From the NCBI RefSeq assembly GCF_001559595.1, contig NZ_LNTY01000006.1, forward strand, positions 1 to 64,000: 64,000 nt of DNA. The letters are read 5' to 3'. Each line of letters opens with the position of its first letter. The first letter of the stretch is position 1. A program made the translations under genes and the position numbers. The stretch is from Enterovibrio coralii. GTDB lineage: Bacteria > Pseudomonadota > Gammaproteobacteria > Enterobacterales > Vibrionaceae. This document shows, piece after piece, positions 45,729 through 55,004 of this stretch. The notes beneath the pieces are model-generated. The model searched no databases, had not been told where the DNA came from, and saw nothing but the letters and a program-made list of their open reading frames with translations.

Positions 45729-47006
45729 ATGAAACTAGGCGTTATTGCAGATGACTATACGGGTGCCACAGACGCAGCCAGCTTTATCGTTAAAAACGGA
45801 CTTCGCACGGTGCAATTCAATGGTGTGCCTGCGTCAGATATCTCCAGCCATTTCATGGACACAAAGGCTCTTGTGATTGGGTTGAAAACGCGTTCTATTG
45901 AACCGAACAACGCCATTACCGAATCGTTGGAAGCCCTAGAATGGCTGCTATCACAAGGGTGTGAGCACATTTACTTTAAGTACTGTTCCACGTTCGATAG
46001 CACGGAAAAGGGCAACATAGGCCCAGTTACAGATGCGTTGATGAAAGCACTCAATGTGCGCTCGGTGTCTGTTTGTCCGGCATTGCCTGTCAACGGTCGC
46101 ACCGTCTATAACGGCTACTTGTTTGTTCATGATGTGCTTCTCAATGAATCGGGCATGCGTAACCACCCTTTAACGCCGATGCGAGATGCAAACCTTCTTC
46201 GTTTGATGGATGCGCAGTCATTAGGCAAATCGTGGTTGCTGCCGCTTAATGACATCGAGCGAGGTGTTGAAGCTTGTCTATCGCTTACTCAAAAAGATAT
46301 CGAGCATGCGCATCAATATGTGGTTTGTGATGCCTTGAATGAAAGTCACCTTACAACATTGGGAAAAGTGTTTGCGAGTGATGCGTTGGCAACCGGTGGG
46401 TCAGGCTTTGCCGGTGCGATTGCGGCAGCGTTAAACGAAAACAAATCGACGCAATCTGTATTAAGCGACAATGGCGTTGCTGCGTTTTATCCGAACAAGC
46501 CTGATTTTGGATTGGTGGTCTCAGGGAGCTGTTCGGAAATGACTAACCGCCAGGTGAAGAGCTACAGCGGGCAGGCACCGTCTTTCAAGGTAGATGTGGC
46601 TTCATGCATTCAAGACCGTGAGTATTTTTTGCAAGTCGGAGAATGGGTACTAAACAACAAATCTGATAAATGCTTTCCGCTTGTTTACGCCACTGTGCCA
46701 CCCGAGGAATTGGCAGCCATTCAAGCACAGTTTGGCGACAAGGCTGCCGCTGCTGTAGAGAGCATGTTCCACTCTCTCATCCGTCACCTTCGTCGACACG
46801 ACTTGAAAGCCGTGATCAGCGCGGGTGGCGAAACGTCAGGTACTGTTACGCAGGCATTTGATTTAGATGGGGTAAGGATCGGCGGAGAAATATCGCCGGG
46901 CGTACCTTGGGTTCAATCTTTTGATAGCTCTGTGGCGTTAGCACTGAAGTCGGGAAATTTCGGCGAAGAAGACTTCTTTTACCGAGCACAGGAGACAATG
47001 AAATGA
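45729..47006 (+). CDS. Four-carbon acid sugar kinase (DUF1537 family)
   Basis: A 425-residue kinase of the family that includes OtnK (3-oxo-tetronate 4-kinase) and DtnK (D-threonate 4-kinase). Features: MKLGVIADDYTGATDAASFI with the substrate aspartates at the N-terminus, YFKYCSTFDSTEKGNIGPV, and the C-terminal nucleotide part with VVSGSCSEMTNRQ and ISAGGETSGTVTQAF. It phosphorylates a C4 acid before decarboxylation by the class II aldolase whose start overlaps its stop (ATGA). It lies 2 bases after the regulator, in one operon. Confidence 0.92.
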   Translation: MKLGVIADDYTGATDAASFIVKNGLRTVQFNGVPASDISSHFMDTKALVIGLKTRSIEPNNAITESLEALEWLLSQGCEHIYFKYCSTFDSTEKGNIGPVTDALMKALNVRSVSVCPALPVNGRTVYNGYLFVHDVLLNESGMRNHPLTPMRDANLLRLMDAQSLGKSWLLPLNDIERGVEACLSLTQKDIEHAHQYVVCDALNESHLTTLGKVFASDALATGGSGFAGAIAAALNENKSTQSVLSDNGVAAFYPNKPDFGLVVSGSCSEMTNRQVKSYSGQAPSFKVDVASCIQDREYFLQVGEWVLNNKSDKCFPLVYATVPPEELAAIQAQFGDKAAAAVESMFHSLIRHLRRHDLKAVISAGGETSGTVTQAFDLDGVRIGGEISPGVPWVQSFDSSVALALKSGNFGEEDFFYRAQETMK

Positions 47007-47643
47007 TGGATGAAAACACACTTCGCCAGCAAATGGTGGACTACGGACGCGACTTATTCATACGTGGCTACGCGACGGGTGGCGCAGGCAATCTTTCTTT
47101 GCTCTTGGATGATGGAATGATTTTAGCGACACCGACCGGCACCAGTTTGGAAGATTGGTTGCGGAAAACCTCTCTGTTGTGAGTCTCGCGGGTGAGCATC
47201 TCTCAGGCGACCGTCCTTCAAAAGAAGTGGACTTCCACCGTGCTATCTACCTTGCCAACCCTTCGTATCGCGCTGTCGTGCATCTGCATTCTACGTATTT
47301 GACCGCACTTGCATGTCGCAAAGACTTAAATCATGACAATGCGTTAGAGGCTTTCTCTCCGTACTACGTGATGCGAGTCGGAAGCCTCCCGACCATTCCC
47401 TACTTTCGCCCAGGCTCAGATAAGATCGCACCTGCGTTAGCCGAGAAAGCAATAAATCATCGCGCTATTTTGATGGCCAACCACGGAGCAGTGGTGATGG
47501 GGAAAAACCTGCTAGACGCTGGTGACAATTACGAAGAGCTGGAAGAAACGGCAAAGCTGGCCTTCCTTGTTCCCGACGATATTCGCAAACACCTGTCCCG
47601 AGAAGAAGTCGCCGACTTGGAAGCGACCTTTGGGAAAGCCTAG
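47003..47643 (+). pseudogene. Class II aldolase/decarboxylase, frameshifted
   Basis: The first frame starts at the ATG at 47003 with MMDENTLRQQMVDYGRDLF and ATGGAGNLSLLLDDGMILATPTGTS. It then leaves phase at about 47148 in TTGGAAGA; one extra G restores LGRLVAENLSVVSLAGEHLSG. The second frame (to 47643) keeps the metal histidines AVVHLHSTYLTALA and the ILMANHGAVV segment. The joined length is about 214, normal for the OtnC group, which decarboxylates 3-oxo-tetronate 4-phosphate to dihydroxyacetone phosphate. Its partner is the kinase just upstream. Confidence 0.88.
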
Positions 47644-47763
47644 CACTCTTGCTATTGCTTGTGGCTTCGCTGTTAACTGGCTCGCAAGAAACCTCCAGTG
47701 TCATCATCAACAACCTTGCCTGTGCTCAAATGAAATGCATTTCAGACAATTGAGGACAGGCAT

Positions 47764-48809
47764 ATGGAAACGCATTCAACACAAGAACCCCTGAACACAA
47801 ATTGCTCTCAAGGTGTGTTTGAACGCTTTTCATTTGATGCGACCTCACTAAAAGGAAACCTTGCGGGCGAGAACGAAACAAGAAACCTCATCGTGTATCT
47901 TCCGGCGTCATACGCGTCCTCTTCTGAGCGCAATTATCCGATCGTTTATGTGCTGCATGGCATGTATGGCGCGCCTGAAAATTGGTTTAGTCAGCTACCT
48001 ACTGACCCCAGTATGGACAGGGTTTTGGATAGGTTAGTGCAGAGCGGAGATGTTGAAGAGATGATTCTGGTCGCCGTCGATTGCACCTCCTCGCTTGAAG
48101 GGGCGTGGTATTTAAATTCGCCCGTGTCAGGCAACTTCTTCGACTTACTGACGCAAGAAACCATAGATGTCGTTGAGAGCAAATATCGTGTTAAAGCCGG
48201 TAAGCGAGCGATCTTCGGCCATTCAATGGGCGGCTTTGGAGCCTTGTATGCGGCAATGTATCGTCCTGATTTGTACCAAGCCTGTGCGGCACTCAGCCCA
48301 GCAGGAATGATGATGCGACAGCACGCCTATCAGCAACATGCTGATTTTTCAAAGAACAGATAGGCAAACTGACTCGAGGCGAGGAGTGCGAGTGGTTTGT
48401 GCTCGCTTATCTTTCGATTCTTCGCGCTATTGCCCCGGATGTGAATAACCCGCCTTCGTACATCACTAAAGATCTGGAGAGCGCGATGAAAGCGCTGGAA
48501 AGCTTCCATCTTTCAGCCATTGTGGAAGAGCGCGCTTCTGCCTTGACGCTACAACCTAAATACACCGAAATCGGTAATGTTGAAGTTGAGGACCTCAAGT
48601 TCCTGCCAGTTTATTCGGAAATTGGAACGGATGAAGGAGAGTCAGTGGGTGATCCAATCCTTGAGAGCTTCCAGCTTATGATTGCCAAGTTTGAAGAGCT
48701 TAATGTAGCAGTTCAACATCATGTATTCGAAGGTGGGCACATCGACAAAATCGAGGAGCAAGTGGAGCGTGGTCTTCGGTTTATTGGTCGCGCGTTTAGG
48801 AGCGAATAA
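47764..48809 (+). pseudogene. Esterase family (PF00756-like) hydrolase, first copy, frameshifted
   Basis: A cytoplasmic alpha/beta hydrolase related to S-formylglutathione hydrolase and enterochelin esterase. Visible are YPIVYVLHGMYGAPENWF (oxyanion part), the nucleophile elbow AIFGHSMGGFGALYAA (serine at about residue 157), and a C-terminal FEGGHIDK with the catalytic histidine. The phase changes at about 48347 (HADFSK), where one extra T in ATTTTTCAAAG restores HADFFKEQIGKLTRGEECEWF. The joined length is about 349. It lies 120 bases after the aldolase. Substrate unknown, perhaps an ester or lactone of the operon's acid. Confidence 0.87.
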
Positions 48810-48855
48810 TGGGTATATCATAGACCGCAATCGGCATGCACATTGTCTTACACTG

Positions 48856-48901
48856 AAACCCCAGAATTAACCAACTAAAAAATCGCGAAATTCTGGGGTT
48901 T
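48856..48901 (+). repeat. 13-bp inverted repeat after the first esterase
   Basis: AAACCCCAGAATT (48856-48868) pairs perfectly with AATTCTGGGGTTT (48889-48901) across a 20-base loop. No long T-run follows; it could be a terminator, operator or stabilising hairpin between the two esterase copies. Confidence 0.6.
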
Positions 48902-49024
48902 ACACACTTCGATTAAAAACATGTCTTTCGCCTGCTGTAGTGGTCACACGTCAATGTAAATTAGATAGCGGTCAATAGGTTATATGCTCAAATGTGCTTA
49001 TTTATGGCACTTCAGGATGACGAA

Positions 49025-50071
49025 ATGGCTCCTGCTCCAACATTAGAAAAACATCGTTCTGGCTGTTACCAAGGGTATGTCGAAGAAATCTCCTTTACGG
49101 CTCCTTCTTTGGAAGGGAATCTTGTTGGCGAAGATGCTAACCGTACCCTCGTTATTTATCTTCCTCAATCATACTTCGTAATGGAAGACCGCCATTACCC
49201 AGTGGTTTACGTGATGCACGGCATAGAGGGAACGCCGAAAGGGTGGTTTAGCGATGATGCCAGTGCTCCAGGACTTAACCATGTCATGGATACCTTGGTC
49301 GAAAACAGGGACGTTGAAGAAATGATCCTCGTGTCGGTGGATGGTACATCGTCGCTCAGGGGGTGCTGGTTTCTGAACTCTCCTGTTTCCGGCAATTTCT
49401 TTGACTACCTCACCCAAGATGTGATTCATGTGGTTGAGCATCAGTACCGAGTAGCAAGCGGTAAGCGAGCGATATTTGGACATTCAATGGGAGGGTTCAG
49501 TGCTCTGTTCGCTGCCATGCATTGCCCCGAGATTTATCAAGCATGTGTTGCATTGAGTCCTGCTGGAATGATGATGCGAAGACACACCTATCGAGGTCAT
49601 GGGGCATATTTTAACTAGCAAATTGAACTGCTTACATCGGGTAAAACATGCGAATGGTATACCTTTGCCTACCTAGCGATTCTTCGCGCGATTTGCCCAG
49701 ACACAAATAATCCACCTTCGTATATTTCAAATGATATGGAGGCGGTTATGTCGGCCTTGGAGGCGTTCCAGCTATCCGATATCGCTAAGACATTGGTGCC
49801 CAAATTTAAACCTTATCTTAGCGATTGCGACAGAGCATCAGCATTTGTTCAATCTGCATCACGCCTCGCGCTCTATACCGAGATAGGCACTCAGGAAGGG
49901 GATGCAGTCGGTGAGCCAATTTTGGATAGCTTCAACATGATGATCGCCAACTTTGAAGCCCTTGATATCCCTATTACGCATCATGTGTTTGACGGTGGAC
50001 ATCTCGACTGCATCCTCGACCAAATTGAGCGAGGATTGCGATTTATAAATGGGCAATTCAATTGTCAATGA
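49025..50071 (+). pseudogene. Second esterase copy with an in-frame stop
   Basis: Very similar to the first copy: DVEEMILVSVDGTSSL, NSPVSGNFFDYLTQD, AIFGHSMGGFSALFAA, FDGGHLD. A TAG at about 49616-49618 interrupts the frame (AYFN then stop), but the same frame continues with QIELLTSGKTCEWY to the end. This is a point-type nonsense change, unlike the other broken genes. The catalytic serine is before and the histidine after the stop, so the truncated product should be inactive. The ATG at 49025 follows CAGGATG. A tandem duplicate of the gene at 47764. Confidence 0.82.
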
Positions 50072-50078
50072 AAGTCAC

Positions 50079-50106
50079 GAAGGCGGGTGTTTTCCCGCCT
50101 TCTTTA
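50079..50106 (+). terminator. Rho-independent terminator of the acid-sugar operon
   Basis: GAAGGCGGG, TGTTTT loop, CCCGCCTTC and T residues follow the second esterase by 8 bases. Confidence 0.85.
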
Positions 50107-50213
50107 ATTAAGGGGAGCTACATCGCACCTTTTGTTGATAGTATCAATGAGTATTGAGGTTCGATGATTTATCTATATGATTGAACGCTCTTTTTTAGAT
50201 TTTCGGTGTGGTT

Positions 50214-51134
50214 ATGCCTTTTGCAAAAGAAATCAGGAGTGAGCTTAGATATCTCGTCAGAGAATTAGGCTTGCTCGACAAAAACTGCCTGAATTCAGGA
50301 TTGTCTCTATCACAAGTTCACGTACTCACTTACTTACGTAAAAACGGCGTAACGTCATTTGCCGAACTTGGCACTCAATTGAATGTTGAAAAAGCTTCAT
50401 TGAGCAGAACGTTGAATGGGCTGATCACCAAAGGTTATGTGGGTGCATCTGCCAATGAAAATGATAAACGACAAAAGTGTTTCCGGTTAGAACCGAAAGG
50501 CCTGAAGCGACTTGGTACTGCAGATAACTCGGCAAATCAAGAGCTTTCTCAATTGCTCGAGTATCTAGAGCCTCAAGAAGCACAGTCAGTCATTGATGGT
50601 TTGAGATTACTAAGATTGAGCGCATTTAGAAAAAGTGCCGCAATAAACAAAACAAAGATTCAGATAGAAACTCTCAGCCCTGTTTACCGAGAAGATATTG
50701 ATGCTCTTTTAAGAGATACTTTTCATGGTGAACAAAAAATTCCTGAAGACCTCGTCCCACTTGCCAGAGAAACAACCCAAAAGTGGTGGGTTGCACGCTC
50801 TGGGGAGTATGTTCTCGGTGCCGTAGCCGGTTGGGAAAAAGAAGGAGCTTGGCATTGGGGAAGATTTGTAGTCGACAATCGATTTAGAGGCTGTGGCATA
50901 GGGAAAGCACTGGCACTGCATTCGCTTCGTGACTTACTAACGATTACTGATGAAATCCTTATCGACGCACGAGATACGACGGTTTCTATCGTACAAACGT
51001 TGGGCGGTACGGTGACAGGCGAGAAAGTGGATTTTTATGGATTGCCAGTGACACCAATGAAGCTTATTGCGGAAGATTTCGAGCTTGCGTTGCAAAGTAG
51101 CGGTACTGAAATTTCTTCTGCTTCCACCCTCTAA
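50214..51134 (+). CDS. MarR-GNAT fusion protein
   Basis: A 306-residue protein with two halves. Residues 1-145 form a MarR-type winged helix (VRELGLLDKNCLNSGLSLSQVHVLTYL, ELGTQLNVEKASLSRTLNGLITKGYV, RQKCFRLEPKG). Residues 150-290 form a GNAT domain with WGRFVVDNRFRGCGIGKALALHSL, the acetyl-CoA loop. Such fusions are known but functionally little studied; they might sense a ligand by acetylating it. The ATG at 50214 and a GTG two codons upstream are both possible. It is a single gene between two unrelated units. Confidence 0.9.
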   Translation: MPFAKEIRSELRYLVRELGLLDKNCLNSGLSLSQVHVLTYLRKNGVTSFAELGTQLNVEKASLSRTLNGLITKGYVGASANENDKRQKCFRLEPKGLKRLGTADNSANQELSQLLEYLEPQEAQSVIDGLRLLRLSAFRKSAAINKTKIQIETLSPVYREDIDALLRDTFHGEQKIPEDLVPLARETTQKWWVARSGEYVLGAVAGWEKEGAWHWGRFVVDNRFRGCGIGKALALHSLRDLLTITDEILIDARDTTVSIVQTLGGTVTGEKVDFYGLPVTPMKLIAEDFELALQSSGTEISSASTL

Positions 51135-51436
51135 TATCTTGCAACTAAGTGTATTCATTGACAAGAGAAAGTCAGGGGAAGTGTATTCGCAGCACTTCTT
51201 CTGATTAACTCGTTGTATTAAGCATTACTCCACTCTGCTCCTTTGCTACCTGAAACTAAGCTGTTTTCCGCTCTATGTAAGTGTCAATTTTCCTAATTTT
51301 TAGAATCCATTGAGAGTGATGCTAGCTTGGATTGTTATTGAAGCTGTCTTCTCCTACCGTGTTTTGCAAAGGAGACTCCGGTGCTCTCCCTACTTCTCAC
51401 TCATCAACGGCAAATTAGTTATCACTAGGTAGTAGC
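51135..51436. other. Intergenic region, no gene
   Basis: About 300 bases between the MarR-GNAT gene and the next membrane gene. I see no open frame with a start site, no strong hairpin and no recognisable operator. Confidence 0.5.
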
Positions 51437-52045
51437 GTGTCCAGAAAAAAGCCTCAACACTCAAAGAACAAGAGCAACACCAAGCCTAACTCGTTGAACA
51501 TTTCACCTGAAGAAAAGAAGGGGCTGGTGAAGTTTGGTTTAACGATAGGGACGATTCCCGTCGCTATTGCTGCAGCAATCTTCTTTGATAACGGTGGTCA
51601 AATTTTAACAGCTTGGTTTGCAGGAATCGTTGGTTTGGCGGGCATTTTCGCTCTCAGAACGTATGCGAAAGAGCGGAAGTGGAAGTATGAGCTGGTGGAA
51701 GGTGAAATTGCAGGTGCTACCCATTTCACTCACTATGGACGACAGGATGAATCCGTAGACCTTAATAAGCCCTCTGTGTCATTTAATGCCGTTTTCTATT
51801 TTAACTTCAGGGGTTGGGATTACCTAGTTGAGCACACCGTTTCGATGAACTATCCCATGATGGTTCTATTGAGGTTCAAAACGGGTAAAAAAGTGACGTT
51901 ATGGGTTCCTGTCCACAATCCTAGTTTGGCAAGGTTGAACAGTCCTTTTGGCCGATACCAGCATCTTAGTTTGGCCATTGTTTTTGGCTTTGTGTCATCG
52001 GCCCTGTGGTACTTTGTTTTCACTAGCGACTTCTTACCTGCTTAA
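51437..52045 (+). CDS. Membrane protein, DUF3592-like
   Basis: A 202-residue protein beginning with a basic, low-complexity stretch (lysine- and asparagine-rich, about 30 residues), then two membrane segments (FGLTIGTIPVAIAAAIFF and AWFAGIVGLAGIFALR), a beta-rich soluble part with VSFNAVFYFNFRGWDY and a final helix (LSLAIVFGFVSSALWYFVF). The strand pattern resembles DUF3592, but the assignment is weak. The start codon is GTG. A single gene with no partners. Confidence 0.65.
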   Translation: MSRKKPQHSKNKSNTKPNSLNISPEEKKGLVKFGLTIGTIPVAIAAAIFFDNGGQILTAWFAGIVGLAGIFALRTYAKERKWKYELVEGEIAGATHFTHYGRQDESVDLNKPSVSFNAVFYFNFRGWDYLVEHTVSMNYPMMVLLRFKTGKKVTLWVPVHNPSLARLNSPFGRYQHLSLAIVFGFVSSALWYFVFTSDFLPA

Positions 52046-52130
52046 GCAGAAGGCTGCTTGTGAAGAAACGAATCTAGGACGAGATAAGCTCTGGCAGAAC
52101 CATGGGAACTGCCAGATAACGCTTAATTTG

Positions 52131-52916
52131 TTACTGTGATGGCAAACTTTCGTCACCACGTAGCGTGAGCACTTCGTATCCCGTCGCAGTAACCAAAATC
52201 GTGTGCTCAGACTGTGCAGAAAGCTTTTTGTCACGCGTGACGACAGTCCAACCATCTTTCTTGGTTTTAATCTTTGCGCCACCCTGATTCACCATCGGCT
52301 CAATGGTAAATACCATGCCTTCACGAAGTGTGAGGCCAGTGTTTGGTCGTCCGTAATGAAGCACTTGTGGCTCTTCATGCATCTCTCTGCCAATACCGTG
52401 TCCACAATATTCGCGAACAATGCTGTAGCCATGCGACTCTGCATATTTCTGGATGGCATGACCAATGTCGCCCAGTTTCGCTCCCGGCTTAACCTGCTTA
52501 ATGCCTTCCCACATCGCTTGATAGGTGACATCTACCAGCTTTTTCGCGCGAGGTGTGGCTGCTGGCATCACATACATCTTGCTTGAATCCGCAATGAAGC
52601 CGTCTTTCTCCAGCGTGATGTCGAGGTTGATGATGTCGCCGCCTTTCAGAAACTCAGTGACCTTGGGGACACCGTGGCAAACCACGTCATTGATGGAGGA
52701 ATTCAAAACAAAGGCGTAATCATACTGGCCTTTACTCGCTGGACGGGCTTTTAGCTCGTTGACAATAAAGTCGTCCACACGGTTATTGATATCCATGGTT
52801 GAGATGCCGGGTTTTACATAGTCATCGAGCATATGGAAAACCTGTGCGAGCAGCTTACCTGCATTTCGCATTAACTCGATATCAGACGCTGACTTGATGT
52901 TGACGGTATTATTCAT
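52131..52916 (-). CDS. map: Methionine aminopeptidase, type I
   Basis: A 261-residue pita-bread metallopeptidase that removes the initiator methionine. Metal ligands: NLDITLEKDGFIADSSKM (two Asp), GHGIGREMHE (His), FTIEPMV (Glu) and SEHTILV (Glu). All five are present. The ATG at 52916 overlaps the ParD-like gene by eight bases; an upstream frame of 14 codons was rejected. Its pairing with a ParD-like gene, not with rpsB, suggests a second Map copy with a regulated or conditional role. The housekeeping copy would be elsewhere. Confidence 0.93.
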   Translation of the reverse strand: MNNTVNIKSASDIELMRNAGKLLAQVFHMLDDYVKPGISTMDINNRVDDFIVNELKARPASKGQYDYAFVLNSSINDVVCHGVPKVTEFLKGGDIINLDITLEKDGFIADSSKMYVMPAATPRAKKLVDVTYQAMWEGIKQVKPGAKLGDIGHAIQKYAESHGYSIVREYCGHGIGREMHEEPQVLHYGRPNTGLTLREGMVFTIEPMVNQGGAKIKTKKDGWTVVTRDKKLSAQSEHTILVTATGYEVLTLRGDESLPSQ

Positions 52917-53133
52917 CGTTCGCACCTTGTGAAGATGTTGCAGAAGGTACAGACACATCGGCTGATTTCATCAGTTCAGCGACGATTTGGTTGAAGGTCA
53001 GGTGAGGATACAATTCAGCCAACATGCCCATTCTTATCCAAAATTCGGCCTGAGAGTTGATTGAGCGAGACATGACGGAGCTTGCCTTACGGATCTCCTC
53101 ATGAAGTTCTTCTGAAATCTTAACGATGCCCAT
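52909..53133 (-). CDS. ParD-like antitoxin-family protein
   Basis: A 74-residue protein: MGIVKISEELHEEIRKASSVM, then SRSINSQAEFWIRMGMLAE, the ribbon-helix-helix-like pattern of the ParD-like family, and a flexible end rich in S, Q and D. ParD relatives bind DNA and normally neutralise a ParE toxin. No ParE lies here; the gene overlaps map by eight bases, so Map is its operon partner. It could autoregulate the pair from its own promoter (inference). Confidence 0.85.
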   Translation of the reverse strand: MGIVKISEELHEEIRKASSVMSRSINSQAEFWIRMGMLAELYPHLTFNQIVAELMKSADVSVPSATSSQGANDE

Positions 53134-53213
53134 TGATATGCGATGTATATATAAAACGTATATGTATTGTATTCGTTAAGGGTGTTGCGTCAAGTTGTTC
53201 TATTGCTGCCGAT

Positions 53214-53251
53214 AAAAAACGCCACCCGATCAAGCATCGGATGGCGTTTTT
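53214..53251. terminator. Strong terminator hairpin between pot-type operon and ParD-like/map pair
   Basis: AAAAACGCCA-CCCGAT pairs with ATCGG-ATGGCGTTTTT, with A and T flanks. It lies 16 bases past the stop of the last ABC gene on the minus strand. Confidence 0.88.
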
Positions 53252-53267
53252 ACCCTGCAAGCTTTCG

Positions 53268-54131
53268 TCAGTCTGTTTTCGCAGATTTCGATGAAAACCA
53301 GATGCTTGCCATCGCAAGAAGGCCAGAGGCCACCATAAGTAGCAATGAAACGGCGTTGATGACTGGCGTAGAACCTTCGCGTAAACGGTCAAACATGGCG
53401 ATGGTGAGCGGCGCATCAGATCCCACCAACATCAACGTTGTATTGAAGTTTTCAAAAGACATGAGGAACGCAATGATACCTGCGCCAATGAGAGCAGGGC
53501 GAAGGAAAGGCAGCGTAATCGTGAAAACAGCCTCTAGTTTGGTTGCCCCAAGATTCAGTGCCGCTTCCTCTAGGCTGATATCGAACTTACGCAGTCTTGC
53601 TGCAATCACCAAGGTACAAATGGTGGTGATAAAGGCAAACTGGCCGAGAACGACGAGAATGAGTCCAGGACGCATCCACTCAATGTCCCAGCCAATGCTG
53701 TCTTCGATGCCATTTGCGATGGTGCTGCTCATCAGAAGAATTGAGACACCAAGGATCACACCAGGGATCACCAGTGGCAGCAATAGCAGCACATAGCAAA
53801 ACCCTTTGAAGCGAAAGTCGAAACGTTCAAACAAGAAGGCATTGGTGGTGGCGAGCGCAATCGAACAAACAGTCACCGCTATGGCCACCATAATGCTTAC
53901 GCCAATGCCGTCCGTCAGTTCTCGATCGTTGAAAATCCCTATTTCTGGCTCTGTTGTGCCGATAAACCAAGAGAGGGTGAAACCGTTCCAAGGTAGCGAC
54001 GGAAACAAACTGTCGTTAAAGGCGAAGACTGCAACGACAATCAAAGGCAACATCAGAAAGATAAAGAACAGGGCGATGTATCCCTGATAGATACGTTGCA
54101 ACGAGCGGTTTGTAGGTAATGAAGGAATCAT
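53268..54131 (-). CDS. Polyamine-type ABC transporter permease (PotC-like)
   Basis: A 287-residue inner-membrane permease with six segments. The EAA loop that docks to the ATPase is seen as SLEEAALNLGATKLEAVFTITLPFLRPAL at about residues 185-213. Last gene of a four-gene importer operon (binding protein, ATPase, two permeases), three bases after the PotB-like gene. It forms the channel together with the PotB-like subunit. The substrate is inferred from the binding protein family to be a polyamine or a similar cation. Confidence 0.92.
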   Translation of the reverse strand: MIPSLPTNRSLQRIYQGYIALFFIFLMLPLIVVAVFAFNDSLFPSLPWNGFTLSWFIGTTEPEIGIFNDRELTDGIGVSIMVAIAVTVCSIALATTNAFLFERFDFRFKGFCYVLLLLPLVIPGVILGVSILLMSSTIANGIEDSIGWDIEWMRPGLILVVLGQFAFITTICTLVIAARLRKFDISLEEAALNLGATKLEAVFTITLPFLRPALIGAGIIAFLMSFENFNTTLMLVGSDAPLTIAMFDRLREGSTPVINAVSLLLMVASGLLAMASIWFSSKSAKTD

Positions 54132-54134
54132 GCG

Positions 54135-54995
54135 TCACCCCATCGTCTTAACAAAGGATTGACGGGTTAGCTTGAGACCACCCCAAACCATTAAGGAGGA
54201 GAGCGAGAGTAACAAAATGCCAAATGCTGAACCTTGTTCCCAGTTAAAACGCGTTATGAACTGGGTAAAAATCTGCTCGGTAAACCAAAGGCTGTCTTTT
54301 CCGCCAAGCAGGGTAGGCGTGAGGTAATTACCCAATGTGAGCATAAAGACGACGATGCATCCTGCCACAATGCCGCTCATGGCATGTGGGATAACCACTT
54401 CGCGCAATACATCCCAACTGCTGCCACCCAAATCGTAAGCCGCTTCAATCAAACTGTTGTCGAGGCTGTCCAAGGTTGTAATCAACGGCACGACCATAAA
54501 CAACATAGAGGTGTAGACGAGGCCAAGCATGATAGTGGCATCGTTATACAGCAGCTCTACGGGCTGGTCGGCAAGGCCAACGTATTGGAGAAAACCGCTA
54601 ACAAGCCCAGATTCACGGAGCAAAATCATCCAACCATAACTGCGTACCAATTCGCTGACCCAAAAGGGCAGCAGGCAGGCAACAAACAGCAGGCTTTTGG
54701 TTTTTCCTTGGCACACTTTGGCAATGTAGAACGACACCGGAAAGGCGATGAGTAATGTTAATGCCGTTGCGAGTAGCGACATGATGGCGGTGCGCGCGAA
54801 GGTTCGCCAATAGAGCGGTTCGGTAAAGAAGGTGGCGTAATTGTCGAGGCTTAACACCTTATCGCCGCCAACCACTCGGTCATGGATGGAGATATTGAAC
54901 ATCTGCACATGCGGCAAGATGATGAGTAGCGTCAGCCACAGTAAAAAAGGCGTCAGCAGTAGATAAAGAGCAAGTCGGTGACCGCGTTCAATCAT
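54135..54995 (-). CDS. Polyamine-type ABC transporter permease (PotB-like)
   Basis: A 286-residue permease with six segments: ALYLLLTPFLLWLTLLIILP at the N-terminus and an EAA loop IEAAYDLGGSSWDVLREVVIPHAMSG at about residues 183-208. It also has YGWMILLRESGLVSGFLQYVG, a PotB hallmark. It overlaps no gene; 9 bases separate it from the ATPase and 3 from the PotC-like gene. Confidence 0.92.
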   Translation of the reverse strand: MIERGHRLALYLLLTPFLLWLTLLIILPHVQMFNISIHDRVVGGDKVLSLDNYATFFTEPLYWRTFARTAIMSLLATALTLLIAFPVSFYIAKVCQGKTKSLLFVACLLPFWVSELVRSYGWMILLRESGLVSGFLQYVGLADQPVELLYNDATIMLGLVYTSMLFMVVPLITTLDSLDNSLIEAAYDLGGSSWDVLREVVIPHAMSGIVAGCIVVFMLTLGNYLTPTLLGGKDSLWFTEQIFTQFITRFNWEQGSAFGILLLSLSSLMVWGGLKLTRQSFVKTMG

Positions 54996-55004
54996 GTTCG
55001 CCTC

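Noticed and set aside
52131..53133. A classical ParDE toxin-antitoxin module
   Set aside because: There is no ParE-like gene next to the ParD-like gene; the partner is methionine aminopeptidase.
54234..54755. A 173-residue plus-strand frame inside the PotB-like gene
   Set aside because: Antisense to a clear permease; composition is Gln/His-rich as expected of a shadow frame.
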